A DNA stretch of 64,000 bases from positions 558,001 through 622,000 of the forward strand of contig NZ_SLYD01000001.1 of NCBI RefSeq assembly GCF_004340945.1, given 5' to 3'. The stretch is from Sphingomonas sp. PP-F2F-A104-K0414. Lineage in GTDB: Bacteria > Pseudomonadota > Alphaproteobacteria > Sphingomonadales > Sphingomonadaceae. This document shows positions 1 to 8,060 of the stretch, piece by piece. Within the stretch, counting starts at the first letter, position 1; each line of letters starts with the position of its first letter. A program made the translations under genes and the position numbers. The notes beneath the pieces were generated by a model. It had not been told where the DNA came from. It saw only the letters and a list, made by a program, of their open reading frames with translations, and ran no database searches.

Positions 1-348
1 GATCTCACGTGCATACTGGCGCACGATTGGATCGGTGAAGTTGACCTGGCGACCACCGCGGACGGCACCTTGCGTGCCGATGCCCGAGAGCAGGCTGTTG
101 TCGAGGCCGGTGCCATAGGCGGCGTAGGAATAGAATTGCGCCTCGAGATATTCGAGGTTGAGCGCGAAATTCAGGACGTCCGCGTCGGTGATGGTCTGCG
201 CCGCCGCCGAGCTGGAAAAGGACAATGCGGTCGCACCGGCCGCGGTGACCGCAGCGGCGCCGAGCGCAGTCTTGAAGAATTCACGCCGCTCGCTGCGCCG
301 TTCAACTCGCGCATCGAGGGCTTCGATCAGGTGCACGCTCTCGGTCAT
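1..348 (-). CDS. Ferritin-like domain protein, Tat-exported (3' end outside window)
   Basis: Reads from ATG at 348 to the window edge (116 codons, no stop), so the C-terminus is missing. The N-terminus has a twin-arginine signal: residues 21-26 read RREFFK, followed by an Ala-rich hydrophobic stretch ending near AAAQ at about residue 50. After it comes a helix of the Ferritin_2 type (LNFALNLEYLEAQFYSYA, about residues 57-74) with Glu residues placed like metal ligands. GGGGAGG lies 8 nt before the ATG and supports this start. The family is known for di-iron-like four-helix proteins, often periplasmic and stress- or desiccation-associated. A periplasmic iron or oxidative-stress role is inference; the substrate is unknown. 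Confidence 0.75.
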   Translation of the reverse strand, partial: MTESVHLIEALDARVERRSERREFFKTALGAAAVTAAGATALSFSSSAAAQTITDADVLNFALNLEYLEAQFYSYAAYGTGLDNSLLSGIGTQGAVRGGRQVNFTDPIVRQYAREI

Positions 349-839
349 ATCAGGGTCCTCCCCTTGTAGTTGCAGACGTCGGAGTTATTGAAACAATCGA
401 ACAATCCGGACCGATGAGAGTAACACCCTGTCGCCAAGGCCCAACTCGTAACGCGCTCTATTGCGGGCATAATGATGCCGTCCAGCTTGAGTAACGGACG
501 CAAGCGGGAAATGGACGCAGCCTTAACGGCAATGCTGTGAAATAATTTTCAGGTGTGGTGGAGCGGCGGCGGGGTGATCTTGCGAGGCGCTCGGGGGGTT
601 GGGTTGCGGGAGCTTCGGAAGCTCCGGCTGGGCAGTTCGCACGCTTGGTTGGTTAGCGTGGCGGAGTGACGCTTGGGGTTGGCGCTTCCGGAAGCCGCTC
701 GGACACGATGTGCTGGAATGCGGACGTTCGAACCACACGATCCTCCCCCGCCAGGGGGAGGATCGATGGGTCTCGAAGTTTGCCCAGTATCATTTGGGCC
801 GGCCTCGGATCGGCCAGCCTCGGATCAGCCGGCCTCAGA
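349..839. other. Non-coding gap of about 490 bp upstream of the ferritin-like gene
   Basis: No credible gene is seen on either strand. It must hold the promoter of the minus-strand ferritin-like gene (348), but I see no clear -35/-10 pair. Further in are a G-rich stretch (555-720), a perfect hairpin at 738-765 and a short tandem repeat ending at the MipA/OmpV stop codon (798-842), both listed separately. Confidence 0.5.
738..765. repeat. Palindrome, single unit of the CCTCCCCC family (family J)
   Basis: Two 12-bp arms (CGATCCTCCCCC / GGGGGAGGATCG) around a GCCA loop. The same core recurs at 5091-5115, 51209-51331 and 62500-62628. There is no T-tract, so it is a dispersed repeat unit more than an intrinsic terminator. 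Confidence 0.8.
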
Positions 840-842
840 TCA
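798..842. repeat. Three imperfect 15-16 bp tandem repeats at the MipA/OmpV stop codon
   Basis: Three head-to-tail copies of a unit close to GGCCGGCCTCGGATCA. The third copy contains the stop codon of the minus-strand MipA/OmpV gene (840-842). It looks like local slippage duplication. Confidence 0.7.
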
Positions 843-1703
843 GAAGGTGTAGGTCAGCCCCAGCGCGTAGAGCCACTGATCCGCGCTGCCCACGTCGGCG
901 ACGATCGGGGTGTCCTTGTACTTGCCGACCATGCGGCCGTAGAGCACGCCGGCACCGACGCCGAAACCGTGGCGGAGGTCGCCCGACAGGCTCTGCACCA
1001 CGAACAGCGATGCGTTGACGCGGCGGAAGCCACTATCGTTGACGTCATAGGTCCGCAGGCCGCTGGCGAGCGTACCGATCGGCGTCACCGCCGCATAGGT
1101 CCGGCCGAAGCCCTTGCCGGCGTAATCCGCGGCGACGCCGAGCGAGACGAGCGTACGAACCGACAGCGGTGTGGTGTAATTCACCTGCGGCGTGATGACG
1201 TAGCTGTCATAGGTGCCCGAGACGTCATGAACATAGGCGACACGCGCGGTGAGCGTATCATAGTCGCTGGTGATGACGCCGGTCCGGGCGACGCCGACAT
1301 AGCCACCCAGTTCATAGGCGGTATCGATCTTGCCGAGCGCGCGGACCTGACGGTTGTCGATATCGCCGGTGCGGTCGCGGCGGACGCCACCGATCACGCC
1401 CAGCTCGAAATTGGTGCCGACCTCACCCGTGTTCGGGATCAGGTTGAAATAGAGCTGCGTGCCGCGGAGGAAGAAGTCATGCCCGCGCACCGTGCCGACG
1501 AAGGCGCCGGCGGGGGTGAAGGAATTGCTGTCCGCACCTTCGTAATCGGGCATCGACACCACGCCGAGCGCGACCGTGACGCGGTTATTGTCCTTGGGAT
1601 CGGTGATCGTCGGCGACGGGTTCGGGTCGGTCTGGGCGAAGGCGGGCGTGGCGATGCCAAGCACCGCGATTGCGGCAGACGTGAAGAAAGAGAATGCGCG
1701 CAA
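840..1703 (-). CDS. MipA/OmpV family outer-membrane protein
   Basis: About 287 residues. A Sec signal peptide (ending TPAFA before Q) is followed by alternating short amphipathic strands with many Gly, Tyr and Thr residues, ending in LTYTF; a C-terminal aromatic is typical of outer-membrane beta-barrels. The features VALGVVSMPDYEGADS near the N-terminus and the final YALGLTYTF match the MipA/OmpV family (MltA-interacting scaffold/porin-like proteins). TTG at 1703 is chosen because CCGGAG lies 7 nt upstream; an in-frame TTG at 1736 with a weaker GAAGG would add 11 residues. There is no ATG start. The transported substrate or partner is not inferable here. Confidence 0.8.
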   Translation of the reverse strand: MRAFSFFTSAAIAVLGIATPAFAQTDPNPSPTITDPKDNNRVTVALGVVSMPDYEGADSNSFTPAGAFVGTVRGHDFFLRGTQLYFNLIPNTGEVGTNFELGVIGGVRRDRTGDIDNRQVRALGKIDTAYELGGYVGVARTGVITSDYDTLTARVAYVHDVSGTYDSYVITPQVNYTTPLSVRTLVSLGVAADYAGKGFGRTYAAVTPIGTLASGLRTYDVNDSGFRRVNASLFVVQSLSGDLRHGFGVGAGVLYGRMVGKYKDTPIVADVGSADQWLYALGLTYTF

Positions 1704-1772
1704 GGAAATGCTCCGGACAAAAAGGTTCCAGCGCAAAACGCAGCGCCTTCGTTTTCGGTCCGTTACGATCGG

Positions 1773-2279
1773 TCAGAAGATGTAACGCATTTTCACCTGT
1801 TGCATTTCGGCATCACCGGCGACCATGAACCGGGCCGCCGAAAAGCGCGGCGGACCGAAGCGGACGGCGGCATTGCGCGAGAATCCATAGCCTTCGCGCG
1901 GGATCCCCGCGATCGTGTCGAGCTTCGCGTTGCTGTTCTCGTCGTGGATGACCGCGAGCGCATAGCCGCGCTGCGGCAGGCCGGGAAAGCTGGTGGTATG
2001 GACGTTTGCCGGGATCGACCGGGTCAGCGCATTGGCATCGTCGACGCAGGCGGGGAAATTGTCCGGGTCGGCGGTGAGGCAGATCCGGATCATGCCCTTT
2101 GCCGAGCGGAGATTGTCGATCTCGACGTCAAGCCGCGTGACGGGAGCCGCCGCTGCCAGCGTCAGCCATGCCAGCGTGCCCGCTACTACGAGCGGCAGCT
2201 TTAGCGTGCGCCTTGGTGAAGTCGCCGAGTCCCTTGTCGGTGCCGCAGAGCCGATCCCAAAAGCGGAAATAGAGGCCAT
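1773..2279 (-). CDS. DUF2141 domain protein, exported
   Basis: 168 codons from the only usable start, ATG 2279. Residues 1-25 are a polar leader, then a hydrophobic segment (LKLPLVVAGTLAWLTLAAAA) resembling a signal peptide. The body contains IDNLRSAKGMIRICLTAD, YALAVIHDENSNAKLD and GIPREGYGFSRNA, the hallmark order of DUF2141. Its first 50 codons overlap the 3' end of the upstream hydroxylase gene (stop 2128) by about 150 bp in another frame, much more than the usual 4-bp coupling, so either the start is non-canonical or the hydroxylase tail has drifted. Function of DUF2141 is unknown; pairing with carotenoid/sterol hydroxylases is inference from context. Confidence 0.75.
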   Translation of the reverse strand: MASISAFGIGSAAPTRDSATSPRRTLKLPLVVAGTLAWLTLAAAAPVTRLDVEIDNLRSAKGMIRICLTADPDNFPACVDDANALTRSIPANVHTTSFPGLPQRGYALAVIHDENSNAKLDTIAGIPREGYGFSRNAAVRFGPPRFSAARFMVAGDAEMQQVKMRYIF

Positions 2280-2928
2280 AGTTGCACCCGTATTGTTCGT
2301 GATGGCGCTGATGATGGCTCGCCGTGATCAGCCAGCCGCCCAGTGCGCCCCGCCACATGAACCGGGGGAAAACCTCCCACCCCATGTGATTGGTTACCCC
2401 CATAACGGTCATGATCGTCAGTACCAGACCCAGTGCGCCGACATTGATCGGAATTGGGAACACCAGTAGCGGAATTATCACAGCACCGGTGATCGCCTCG
2501 ATCGGGTGAAACGCCATCGCCGCCCACGCGGTCGGCGGGCGGCTGGCGTGATGCACCGCGTGCGCGAGCTTGAACGGCTTCGGCCGATGCATCCAGCGAT
2601 GCGTCCAGTAGAACCAGGTGTCGTGCGCGAACAGGAAGGCAAGCACGGAGACCGGCAGATACCAGAGCGGGTAGGCGTGGACGTCGGGGTAAATCTGCGT
2701 CCAGCCGCGATTCTGCCAGCCCCAGGCGACAATCCCTGCGGGCCCGCCGTAGATCGCCGCCGAGGCGATGCTCCACCAGATCTCGCGCCGCATCTGCGCG
2801 TCGAGCCCGCGATAGAGCCCGGGATGACGCGCGCGCGTCGCGGCTGCGAACGCGCCGGAGACGATGAGATACCGGATGCCGACGATCGCGGTCATCGCGA
2901 TCGCGGAGAGGACGATGGCGAGCCTCAT
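2128..2928 (-). CDS. Sterol desaturase / fatty acid hydroxylase superfamily membrane enzyme
   Basis: 266 residues, ATG 2928. Several hydrophobic segments and the full set of His boxes of the di-iron membrane hydroxylases: HDTWFYWTHRWMH (about 111-123), HAVHH (about 133-137) and HHQRHHEQYGCNYGLYF near the C-terminus. The family includes C-5 sterol desaturases, alkane and carotenoid ring hydroxylases. The carotenoid genes 2.3 kb away make a carotenoid or lipid substrate possible, but it is longer than typical CrtZ and I would not name it so. After the last His box the last roughly 30 residues are low-complexity, Ala/Gly-rich and overlap the DUF2141 gene. Confidence 0.8.
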   Translation of the reverse strand: MRLAIVLSAIAMTAIVGIRYLIVSGAFAAATRARHPGLYRGLDAQMRREIWWSIASAAIYGGPAGIVAWGWQNRGWTQIYPDVHAYPLWYLPVSVLAFLFAHDTWFYWTHRWMHRPKPFKLAHAVHHASRPPTAWAAMAFHPIEAITGAVIIPLLVFPIPINVGALGLVLTIMTVMGVTNHMGWEVFPRFMWRGALGGWLITASHHQRHHEQYGCNYGLYFRFWDRLCGTDKGLGDFTKAHAKAAARSSGHAGMADAGSGGSRHAA

Positions 2929-3377
2929 GAGGGGCTTATACGGGAATTCGGGGTTTTGGGTAATGGCATAACCGGCTGGGGCCCATCGATCGGAGTCGAT
3001 ATTGCCGGAACGGACCGAGCCACCGAATCGAACCGATACCGATCGGTTTTCAGGGGGCCGTCATAGCGTATCGGCGATGGAACAATAGTGTTCCGAAGCG
3101 CGCCATCCGCATACCCTGCTAGCACCAGCCAGCGTAGCGCCGGTTAAAGCCTGGTGATCAAAAGACTTATTCTGGCGCCGAAGTACATGCTAATAAAATT
3201 GACGCGTTCATTAATTATGAATTGTTTAAATAGATTTACATTTATTCAGTAGTTATTTTCTCAAATTGCGTAGATATCTAACAACATAATCCGAATTGAA
3301 CATTGACCGCACATTTGATTAGAGTCGTAATTGATGCTGATCTATTATCTTCTAACAAGAAGCTTAGGAGATAAAGC
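2929..3377. other. Gap of about 450 bp with a strikingly AT-rich half
   Basis: 2929-3130 has normal GC. From about 3140 to 3375 the sequence becomes AT-rich, unlike anything else in the window, with runs such as TTAATTATGAATTGTTTAAA around 3211-3230. No gene is visible. It must contain the promoter of the downstream PixA-like gene; I could not find a convincing -35/-10 pair. The composition shift is a sign of acquired DNA. Confidence 0.6.
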
Positions 3378-3788
3378 ATGTCCACGATCAACATCATGAT
3401 TGCCGTTGACGTCGAAACTGCACAGTCCACTGCGAGCGGAACGACTATAACCCAGGGGTTATATATGATCGATACGACCGGGTATGAAGGTACGGCCGAA
3501 GCAGGGAACGAATTGAACACGCCGTGCGACGCGGGCGACGTACCCGTCTGGACGATTTACCCGATCAATCCGAGCGACAATATCGCGATCACCGGGTTCA
3601 CCGGACAGTGCGTCAACGACGGAATCTTCCAGAATCTCGAACAGCAGAAAACACCTGCGGGCGTCGATTACTGGACATGCGTCATCAATGAGGGAACGGC
3701 ATCTGCAAAATACCAGTACAGCCTGAACATTTCGATGTCGGGCAAGACATATTCCTATGATCCGTTCTTTACGGTCACGGCCAACTAA
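3378..3788 (+). CDS. AidA/PixA-like (inclusion body family) protein
   Basis: 136 residues from ATG 3378, preceded by TTAGGAGATAAAGC, the clearest Shine-Dalgarno (AGGAG) of the area. The N-terminus INIMIAVDVETA, a central QGLYMIDTTGYEG, the pattern GNELNTPCDAGDVPVW and the C-terminal YQYSLNISMSGKTYSYDPFF resemble the AidA/PixA inclusion-body family known from Xenorhabdus, Ralstonia and Burkholderia (cytoplasmic, density- or host-associated, function unclear). Three Cys residues lie in the second half. No signal peptide. Base composition is lower in GC than its neighbours and the upstream DNA is very AT-rich, which suggests horizontal gain. The family call is from motif memory only. Confidence 0.6.
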   Translation: MSTINIMIAVDVETAQSTASGTTITQGLYMIDTTGYEGTAEAGNELNTPCDAGDVPVWTIYPINPSDNIAITGFTGQCVNDGIFQNLEQQKTPAGVDYWTCVINEGTASAKYQYSLNISMSGKTYSYDPFFTVTAN

Positions 3789-4277
3789 GCCCGCGATGTC
3801 GTGGCACCCGTTCGAAATGCGTTGCGGCATACGTCGGTTATGACCGATCTGTATGCGGCAAATTCCGAGCGGGTGTCATGGGCGGTAACGGCCAGAGGCA
3901 TTGCTGCCCGCCATCCATACTTATAAACGTCGATTTCCGTCAGTTTACATAGTCTCGAGGCGCACATCGACCCTTCGGACGCATTCGGCGGTTTGGGGCA
4001 GGTATGCCGTCAATCCATAAAAGGGGTGGTGACGGCGAGGCGCGTCTGGGACCGAGATCCGCAACCGGGATATGTAGAGGACATGCTGGCCTGGTTCGTC
4101 CGGGCAAGTTCCTTTGGGGCCGCCTGCATCTCGACATACCCTGCCTTCCGCGGGTGCCGAGGCTTGGTACGTTATCCGGGCGACCCTCCTACCGTTGCAA
4201 TAGGCTCTATGCAGCGCTCGGAATCGTGATAGCCTTCGTGTCAGAGCAGGATGACCTGCCTATTCGGAGAGTGATGC
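3789..4277. other. Gap of about 490 bp without a supported gene
   Basis: Short frames exist here (for instance 4004-4330 on the plus strand), but their translations are Arg/Gly/Pro-rich with no hydrophobic core or family resemblance and no ribosome binding site. The composition is mixed and less GC-skewed than neighbouring genes. I see no RNA gene or terminator. Confidence 0.4.
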
Positions 4278-4466
4278 ATGGCAGACCACAGCGCCGCGCG
4301 CGGGGATACCGACCTGGATACGGGCAATAACAAGAAGGGGCTGATCTACGTGATATCAGGCGGCATCCTGGCCCTGGGGCTGGTGTTGATGGCGTTCTAC
4401 GACCGCGCGGGCGATCCGATGCCGATCGCCTCGGTGCAGAAACCGGTCGTTACTGCGCAGCGCTGA
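4278..4466 (+). CDS. Small single-pass membrane protein
   Basis: 62 residues, ATG 4278 after GGAGAGTGATGC. Hydrophilic N-terminus (1-20), one clear transmembrane helix (LIYVISGGILALGLVLMAFY, about 22-41) and a short C-terminal tail. No recognised domain. It converges with and overlaps by 17 bp the end of the GNAT gene. Codon use looks like the host. Function unknown; a small inner-membrane protein is all that can be said. Confidence 0.6.
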   Translation: MADHSAARGDTDLDTGNNKKGLIYVISGGILALGLVLMAFYDRAGDPMPIASVQKPVVTAQR

Positions 4467-5007
4467 TCGCGGGATCCTCTCGGCGCGCGGTGCGGTCGAA
4501 GATCAGGATCGGCGCATCGCGGTACGTGCCTTGCGTGCGCAGGCGATAGCCTAGCCGTTCGGCGAGACGGATCGAGGGAGCGTTGGCGGGGTCGATGATG
4601 CAGGTCGTCGCGGGGATACGCGCGTCGGTCCAGGCGAGGATCGCGGCGAGCGCTTCGGAGGCGTAGCCCTGACCTTGCGCATCGCCGGTGAGGGTCCAGC
4701 CGACTTCGGGAGTCGCGTCGATTGGGGGTTCAATCGCCCGTCGCGCTTCCATCAGGCCGAGTTCGCCGATCAGGCGGCCGGCTGCGTCGCGCGCGACCCA
4801 GCTGCCATACCCGAACAGCGTCCATTGGCCGATCGCACGCAGGAGACGGATCCAGACGTCTTCGCGCGATCGTGGCTGGCCGCCGATCATCGTGTAGACG
4901 CGCGGATCGGCCCACATCGCCGCGCAGTCTTCGAGATCGGTGGCGGCGTGGCCGGTCAGGGTCAGGCGGGCGGTGGTGAGTGTCGGGGCGGATGTGAGTG
5001 TGCGCAT
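4450..5007 (-). CDS. GNAT family N-acetyltransferase (RimJ/RimL type)
   Basis: 185 residues from ATG 5007. Begins LTTARLTLTGHAATDLEDC as in the Acetyltransf_3 group, followed by VGWTLTGDAQGQGYASEAL, in which the QGQGYA motif is the acetyl-CoA pyrophosphate loop, and ANAPSIRLAERLGYRL, the usual C-terminal helix-strand. The family transfers acetyl groups to protein N-termini or small amines; the substrate is unknown. It converges with the small membrane protein gene. Confidence 0.85.
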   Translation of the reverse strand: MRTLTSAPTLTTARLTLTGHAATDLEDCAAMWADPRVYTMIGGQPRSREDVWIRLLRAIGQWTLFGYGSWVARDAAGRLIGELGLMEARRAIEPPIDATPEVGWTLTGDAQGQGYASEALAAILAWTDARIPATTCIIDPANAPSIRLAERLGYRLRTQGTYRDAPILIFDRTARREDPAISAAQ

Positions 5008-5090
5008 GGAGGCAGGCTAGCGGCATTGGTGGGTGGAGGGGAACACCCCCTGCCCTCGCCTTTCTCACGGCAAAGGCGCCGCAATCCTTC

Positions 5091-5115
5091 GATCCTCCCC
5101 CGGCGGGGGAGGATC
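5091..5115. repeat. Palindrome, single unit of family J
   Basis: Perfect 11-bp arms GATCCTCCCCC / GGGGGAGGATC with a 3-nt loop, in the divergent gap between the GNAT gene (5007) and crtY (5222). Same core as 738-765 and the double elements near 51.2, 60.7 and 62.5 kb. Confidence 0.8.
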
Positions 5116-5221
5116 ATATGTCAGCCCCCTCACCCGCCCTCCCGACGATGCAGGTTGTCTTCGGCGGTGATTGGTTTGCAAAGGTTGTTTTCGAGCCTCT
5201 CGCTTTGCGCTAGTCGGAGGC

Positions 5222-6388
5222 ATGGCATCGACGATCTCCTGCGACGTCGCGATCGTTGGCGCGGGTTTGGCCGGCGGGATGATCGCGCTGGCGCTCAAGG
5301 CCAAGCATCCTGCGCTCGACGTGCGACTGATCGACTCCGCGCAGGTCGTTGGCGGCAATCACCTGTGGTCGTTCTTCGGCAGCGACGTGGCGCAAGGAGA
5401 TCGCTGGATCGTCGCCCCGCTCGTGGTGCATGCGTGGCAGGGCTACGACGTGCGCTTTCCAGCGCATGCGCGGACGATCGACGAGACCTATTATTCGATC
5501 GAGAGCGAGCGGCTCGACCACGAGGTCCGCCGGGTGCTCCCTGCGCATGCGCTGATGCTCGGGCGGAAGGTGTCGGGGGCGAGTGCAACCGCGGTGGTGC
5601 TGGCGGATGGCGACCGGATCGAAGCCACCGGCGTGATCGACGCGCGCGGACCCGGCGACCTGTCGCTGCTCGATCTCGCATGGCAGAAGTTCCTCGGGCG
5701 CGAACTCGCGTTGAGCGCGCCGCACGAGGCGCCAAAGCCAATGGTGATGGACGCGACCATTCCGCAGATCGACGGGTATCGCTTCGTCTATTGCCTGCCG
5801 TTCAGCGCGGACCGGATGTTCGTCGAGGACACCTATTATAGCGACACGCCCGATCTCGATATCCCGGTGCTGGGCGATCGGATTGACGCGTATGTCGCGG
5901 CGCGCGGCTGGTCGGTCGACAACGTCGTGCGCGAAGAGTCCGGCGTGCTGCCGGTCGCGATGGGCGGCGATTTCGAGGCCTATTGGCGCTCGGGCGGCGC
6001 GCATGTCGCCAAAGCTGGCATGCGCGCAGGGATGTTCCACCCCACCACCGGGTATTCGCTGCCCGACGCGGTGCGGACCGCGTCGATGCTGGCGGGGCGC
6101 AATGATTTCTCAGGAGCGAAACTCCACGACGCGACGCATGCGATGGCGCGCGCGACGTGGCAGTCGCGCGGCTTCTACCGGATGCTCGACACGATGTTGT
6201 TCCGCGCGGCGGAACCAGAGGAACGCTACCGCATCCTCGAGCGCTTCTACCGCCTCTCACCATCGCTCATCGGCCGTTTCTATGCCGGACGTTCGACCCT
6301 TGCCGACAAGGCGCGCGTTCTGACCGGCAAGCCCCCCGTCCCCATCGTGCGCGCCGTCCGCGCCATCGCAGGCAGTATGTCATCATGA
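5222..6388 (+). CDS. crtY: Lycopene beta-cyclase
   Basis: 388 residues from ATG 5222, with CGGAGGC directly upstream as ribosome binding site. N-terminal dinucleotide-binding motif IVGAGLAGG (11-19) followed by GGNHLWSFFGSD, the bacterial CrtY signature, and FHPTTGYSLPDAVRTA in the C-terminal half. It catalyses cyclisation of both lycopene ends to beta-ionone rings (flavoprotein, non-redox) at the inner membrane. Its TGA overlaps the crtI ATG (ATGA, 6385-6388), so crtY and crtI are translationally coupled. This is the first gene of the plus-strand carotenoid cluster. Confidence 0.95.
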   Translation: MASTISCDVAIVGAGLAGGMIALALKAKHPALDVRLIDSAQVVGGNHLWSFFGSDVAQGDRWIVAPLVVHAWQGYDVRFPAHARTIDETYYSIESERLDHEVRRVLPAHALMLGRKVSGASATAVVLADGDRIEATGVIDARGPGDLSLLDLAWQKFLGRELALSAPHEAPKPMVMDATIPQIDGYRFVYCLPFSADRMFVEDTYYSDTPDLDIPVLGDRIDAYVAARGWSVDNVVREESGVLPVAMGGDFEAYWRSGGAHVAKAGMRAGMFHPTTGYSLPDAVRTASMLAGRNDFSGAKLHDATHAMARATWQSRGFYRMLDTMLFRAAEPEERYRILERFYRLSPSLIGRFYAGRSTLADKARVLTGKPPVPIVRAVRAIAGSMSS

Positions 6389-7863
6389 AGACCGCAATAG
6401 TCATCGGCGCAGGGTTTGGCGGGCTGGCGCTCGCGATCCGGCTGCAATCCGCGGGCGTGCAGACGACGATCGTCGAATCGCGCGATAAACCGGGCGGACG
6501 CGGCTATTATTGGGAGCGCGACGGCTTTACGTTCGATGCGGGGCCGACGGTGATCACCGATCCGGATTGCCTGCGCGAATTGTGGGCGCTGACCGGGCGC
6601 GACATGAGCGAGGACGTGACGCTCGATCCGGTGCTCCCGTTCTACCGGTTGAACTGGCCCGACGGGACGAACTTCGACTACACCAACGACGACACGCTGA
6701 TGCGGTCGGAGATCGAGCGGCTGCATCCGGGCGACTGGGAAGGCTATCTGAAGTTCCTCGATTACTCCGCCGGGGTGTTTCACGAGGGCTATGAAAAGCT
6801 CGGCCATGTCGCGTTCCTCGACTTCGGGTCGATGATCAAGGCGGCGCCGGCGCTGGCGAAATACCAGGCGTGGCGGTCGGTCTATTCGATCGTGTCGAGC
6901 TTCGTGAAGTCGGAGAAATTGCGCGAGGCGTTGTCTTTCCATACGCTGCTGGTCGGCGGCAATCCGATGACGACGAGCGCGATCTATGCGCTGATCCACA
7001 AGCTGGAGCGCGACGGCGGGGTGTGGTTCGCACGCGGCGGGACCAACCGTCTGGTGGCGGCGCTGGTGACGCAGTTCGAGCGGCTGGGCGGCGTGCTGCG
7101 GCTCGACGATCCGGTGACGTCGATCGAGACTCTGGGCGACCGCGCGACCGGTGTGACGACGGCGAGCGGCTGGTCGGGTCAGGCGGATGCGGTGGCCGCG
7201 AACAGCGACATCATGCACACCTATCGCGACCTGCTGGCGACCTCGCGCAGCGCCAAGCGCAAGACGGGGTCGCTCGAGCGGAAGAAATATTCGCCGTCGC
7301 TGTTCGTGGTGCATTTCGGGATCAAGGGTACGTGGCCGGGCATCCCGCACCACATGATCCTGTTCGGGCCGCGCTATAAGGGGCTGCTCGAGGACATTTA
7401 CGACCACGGCGTGCTGAGCGAGGATTTTTCGCTGTACCTGCATCATCCGACGGTGACCGATCCGTCTCTGGCACCCGAGGGGCATTCGACCTTCTATGCG
7501 TTGGCGCCGGTGCCGCATCTGGGCAAGTTCCCGGTCGACTGGGACGAGATCGCGCCGATCCTGGAGAAGCGCATCCTCGACGAGATCGGGCGGCGGTTGA
7601 TCCCGGACATCCATGAGCGGATCGTGACGAAGTTCTCGTACGCGCCGAAGGATTTCGCGCAGGATCTGAACGCGCATCTGGGTAGCGCGTTCTCGCTGGA
7701 GCCGGTGCTGACGCAGAGCGCGTATTTCCGCGTGCATAATCGCGACGAGCATATTCCGAATTTGTACTTCGTGGGCGCCGGGACGCATCCGGGGGCTGGG
7801 ATTCCGGGGGTTGTCGGGAGTGCGAAGGCGACTGCTCGGTTGATGCTTGAGGGCGAGAAGTAA
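6385..7863 (+). CDS. crtI: Phytoene desaturase (lycopene-forming type)
   Basis: 492 residues from ATG 6385, which shares its TG with the crtY stop. FAD-binding GAGFGGLALAIRL at 8-20, KPGGRGYYWERDGFTFDAGP soon after, and the bacterial phytoene dehydrogenase signature GAGTHPGAGIPGVVGSAKAT near the C-terminus. CrtI carries out the four desaturations phytoene to lycopene; the number of steps cannot be proved from sequence. It supplies lycopene to CrtY. The long frame on the opposite strand is a GC-codon shadow. Confidence 0.95.
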   Translation: MKTAIVIGAGFGGLALAIRLQSAGVQTTIVESRDKPGGRGYYWERDGFTFDAGPTVITDPDCLRELWALTGRDMSEDVTLDPVLPFYRLNWPDGTNFDYTNDDTLMRSEIERLHPGDWEGYLKFLDYSAGVFHEGYEKLGHVAFLDFGSMIKAAPALAKYQAWRSVYSIVSSFVKSEKLREALSFHTLLVGGNPMTTSAIYALIHKLERDGGVWFARGGTNRLVAALVTQFERLGGVLRLDDPVTSIETLGDRATGVTTASGWSGQADAVAANSDIMHTYRDLLATSRSAKRKTGSLERKKYSPSLFVVHFGIKGTWPGIPHHMILFGPRYKGLLEDIYDHGVLSEDFSLYLHHPTVTDPSLAPEGHSTFYALAPVPHLGKFPVDWDEIAPILEKRILDEIGRRLIPDIHERIVTKFSYAPKDFAQDLNAHLGSAFSLEPVLTQSAYFRVHNRDEHIPNLYFVGAGTHPGAGIPGVVGSAKATARLMLEGEK

Positions 7864-7867
7864 GAAA

Positions 7868-8016
7868 TTTGTTCGCGCAGAGGCGCGGAGGCGCGGAGAT
7901 TGTTGCATCCGGTTTTTCGGTCGGCAGACACAACTATCTGTTCGTCGAAGGTGATCGGGCAGTTGCTGCGCGACCAGCGCTACATCTCCGCGCCTCTGCG
8001 CCTCTGCGCGAACAAA
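7868..8016. repeat. Long palindrome between crtI and the LOG gene (family L)
   Basis: Arms 7868-7900 and 7984-8016 are reverse complements over 33 bp with one mismatch (core GCAGAGGCGC). The spacer of about 83 bp has no gene. It lies within the carotenoid transcription unit, so it would be transcribed as a long hairpin. There is no T-tract at the end. Confidence 0.85.
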
Positions 8017-8060
8017 ATCTTCCCTTGCCGCACCCTGCGCGCATCCCCTAGCGAGGCAGG

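Noticed and set aside
738-765. Intrinsic terminator for the MipA/OmpV gene
   Set aside because: Stem is strong but lacks a T-tract and recurs as a dispersed repeat elsewhere.
666-2204. Long plus-strand frame opposite MipA/OmpV and DUF2141
   Set aside because: Arg/Asp/Ala-rich translation without hydrophobic pattern; antisense of two recognisable families.
4004-4330. 108-codon plus frame in the 3789-4277 gap
   Set aside because: No ribosome binding site, no family, and it overlaps the better-supported small membrane protein gene.
6280-7908. 542-codon minus-strand frame opposite crtI
   Set aside because: Antisense shadow in GC-rich DNA; crtI motifs are on the plus strand.
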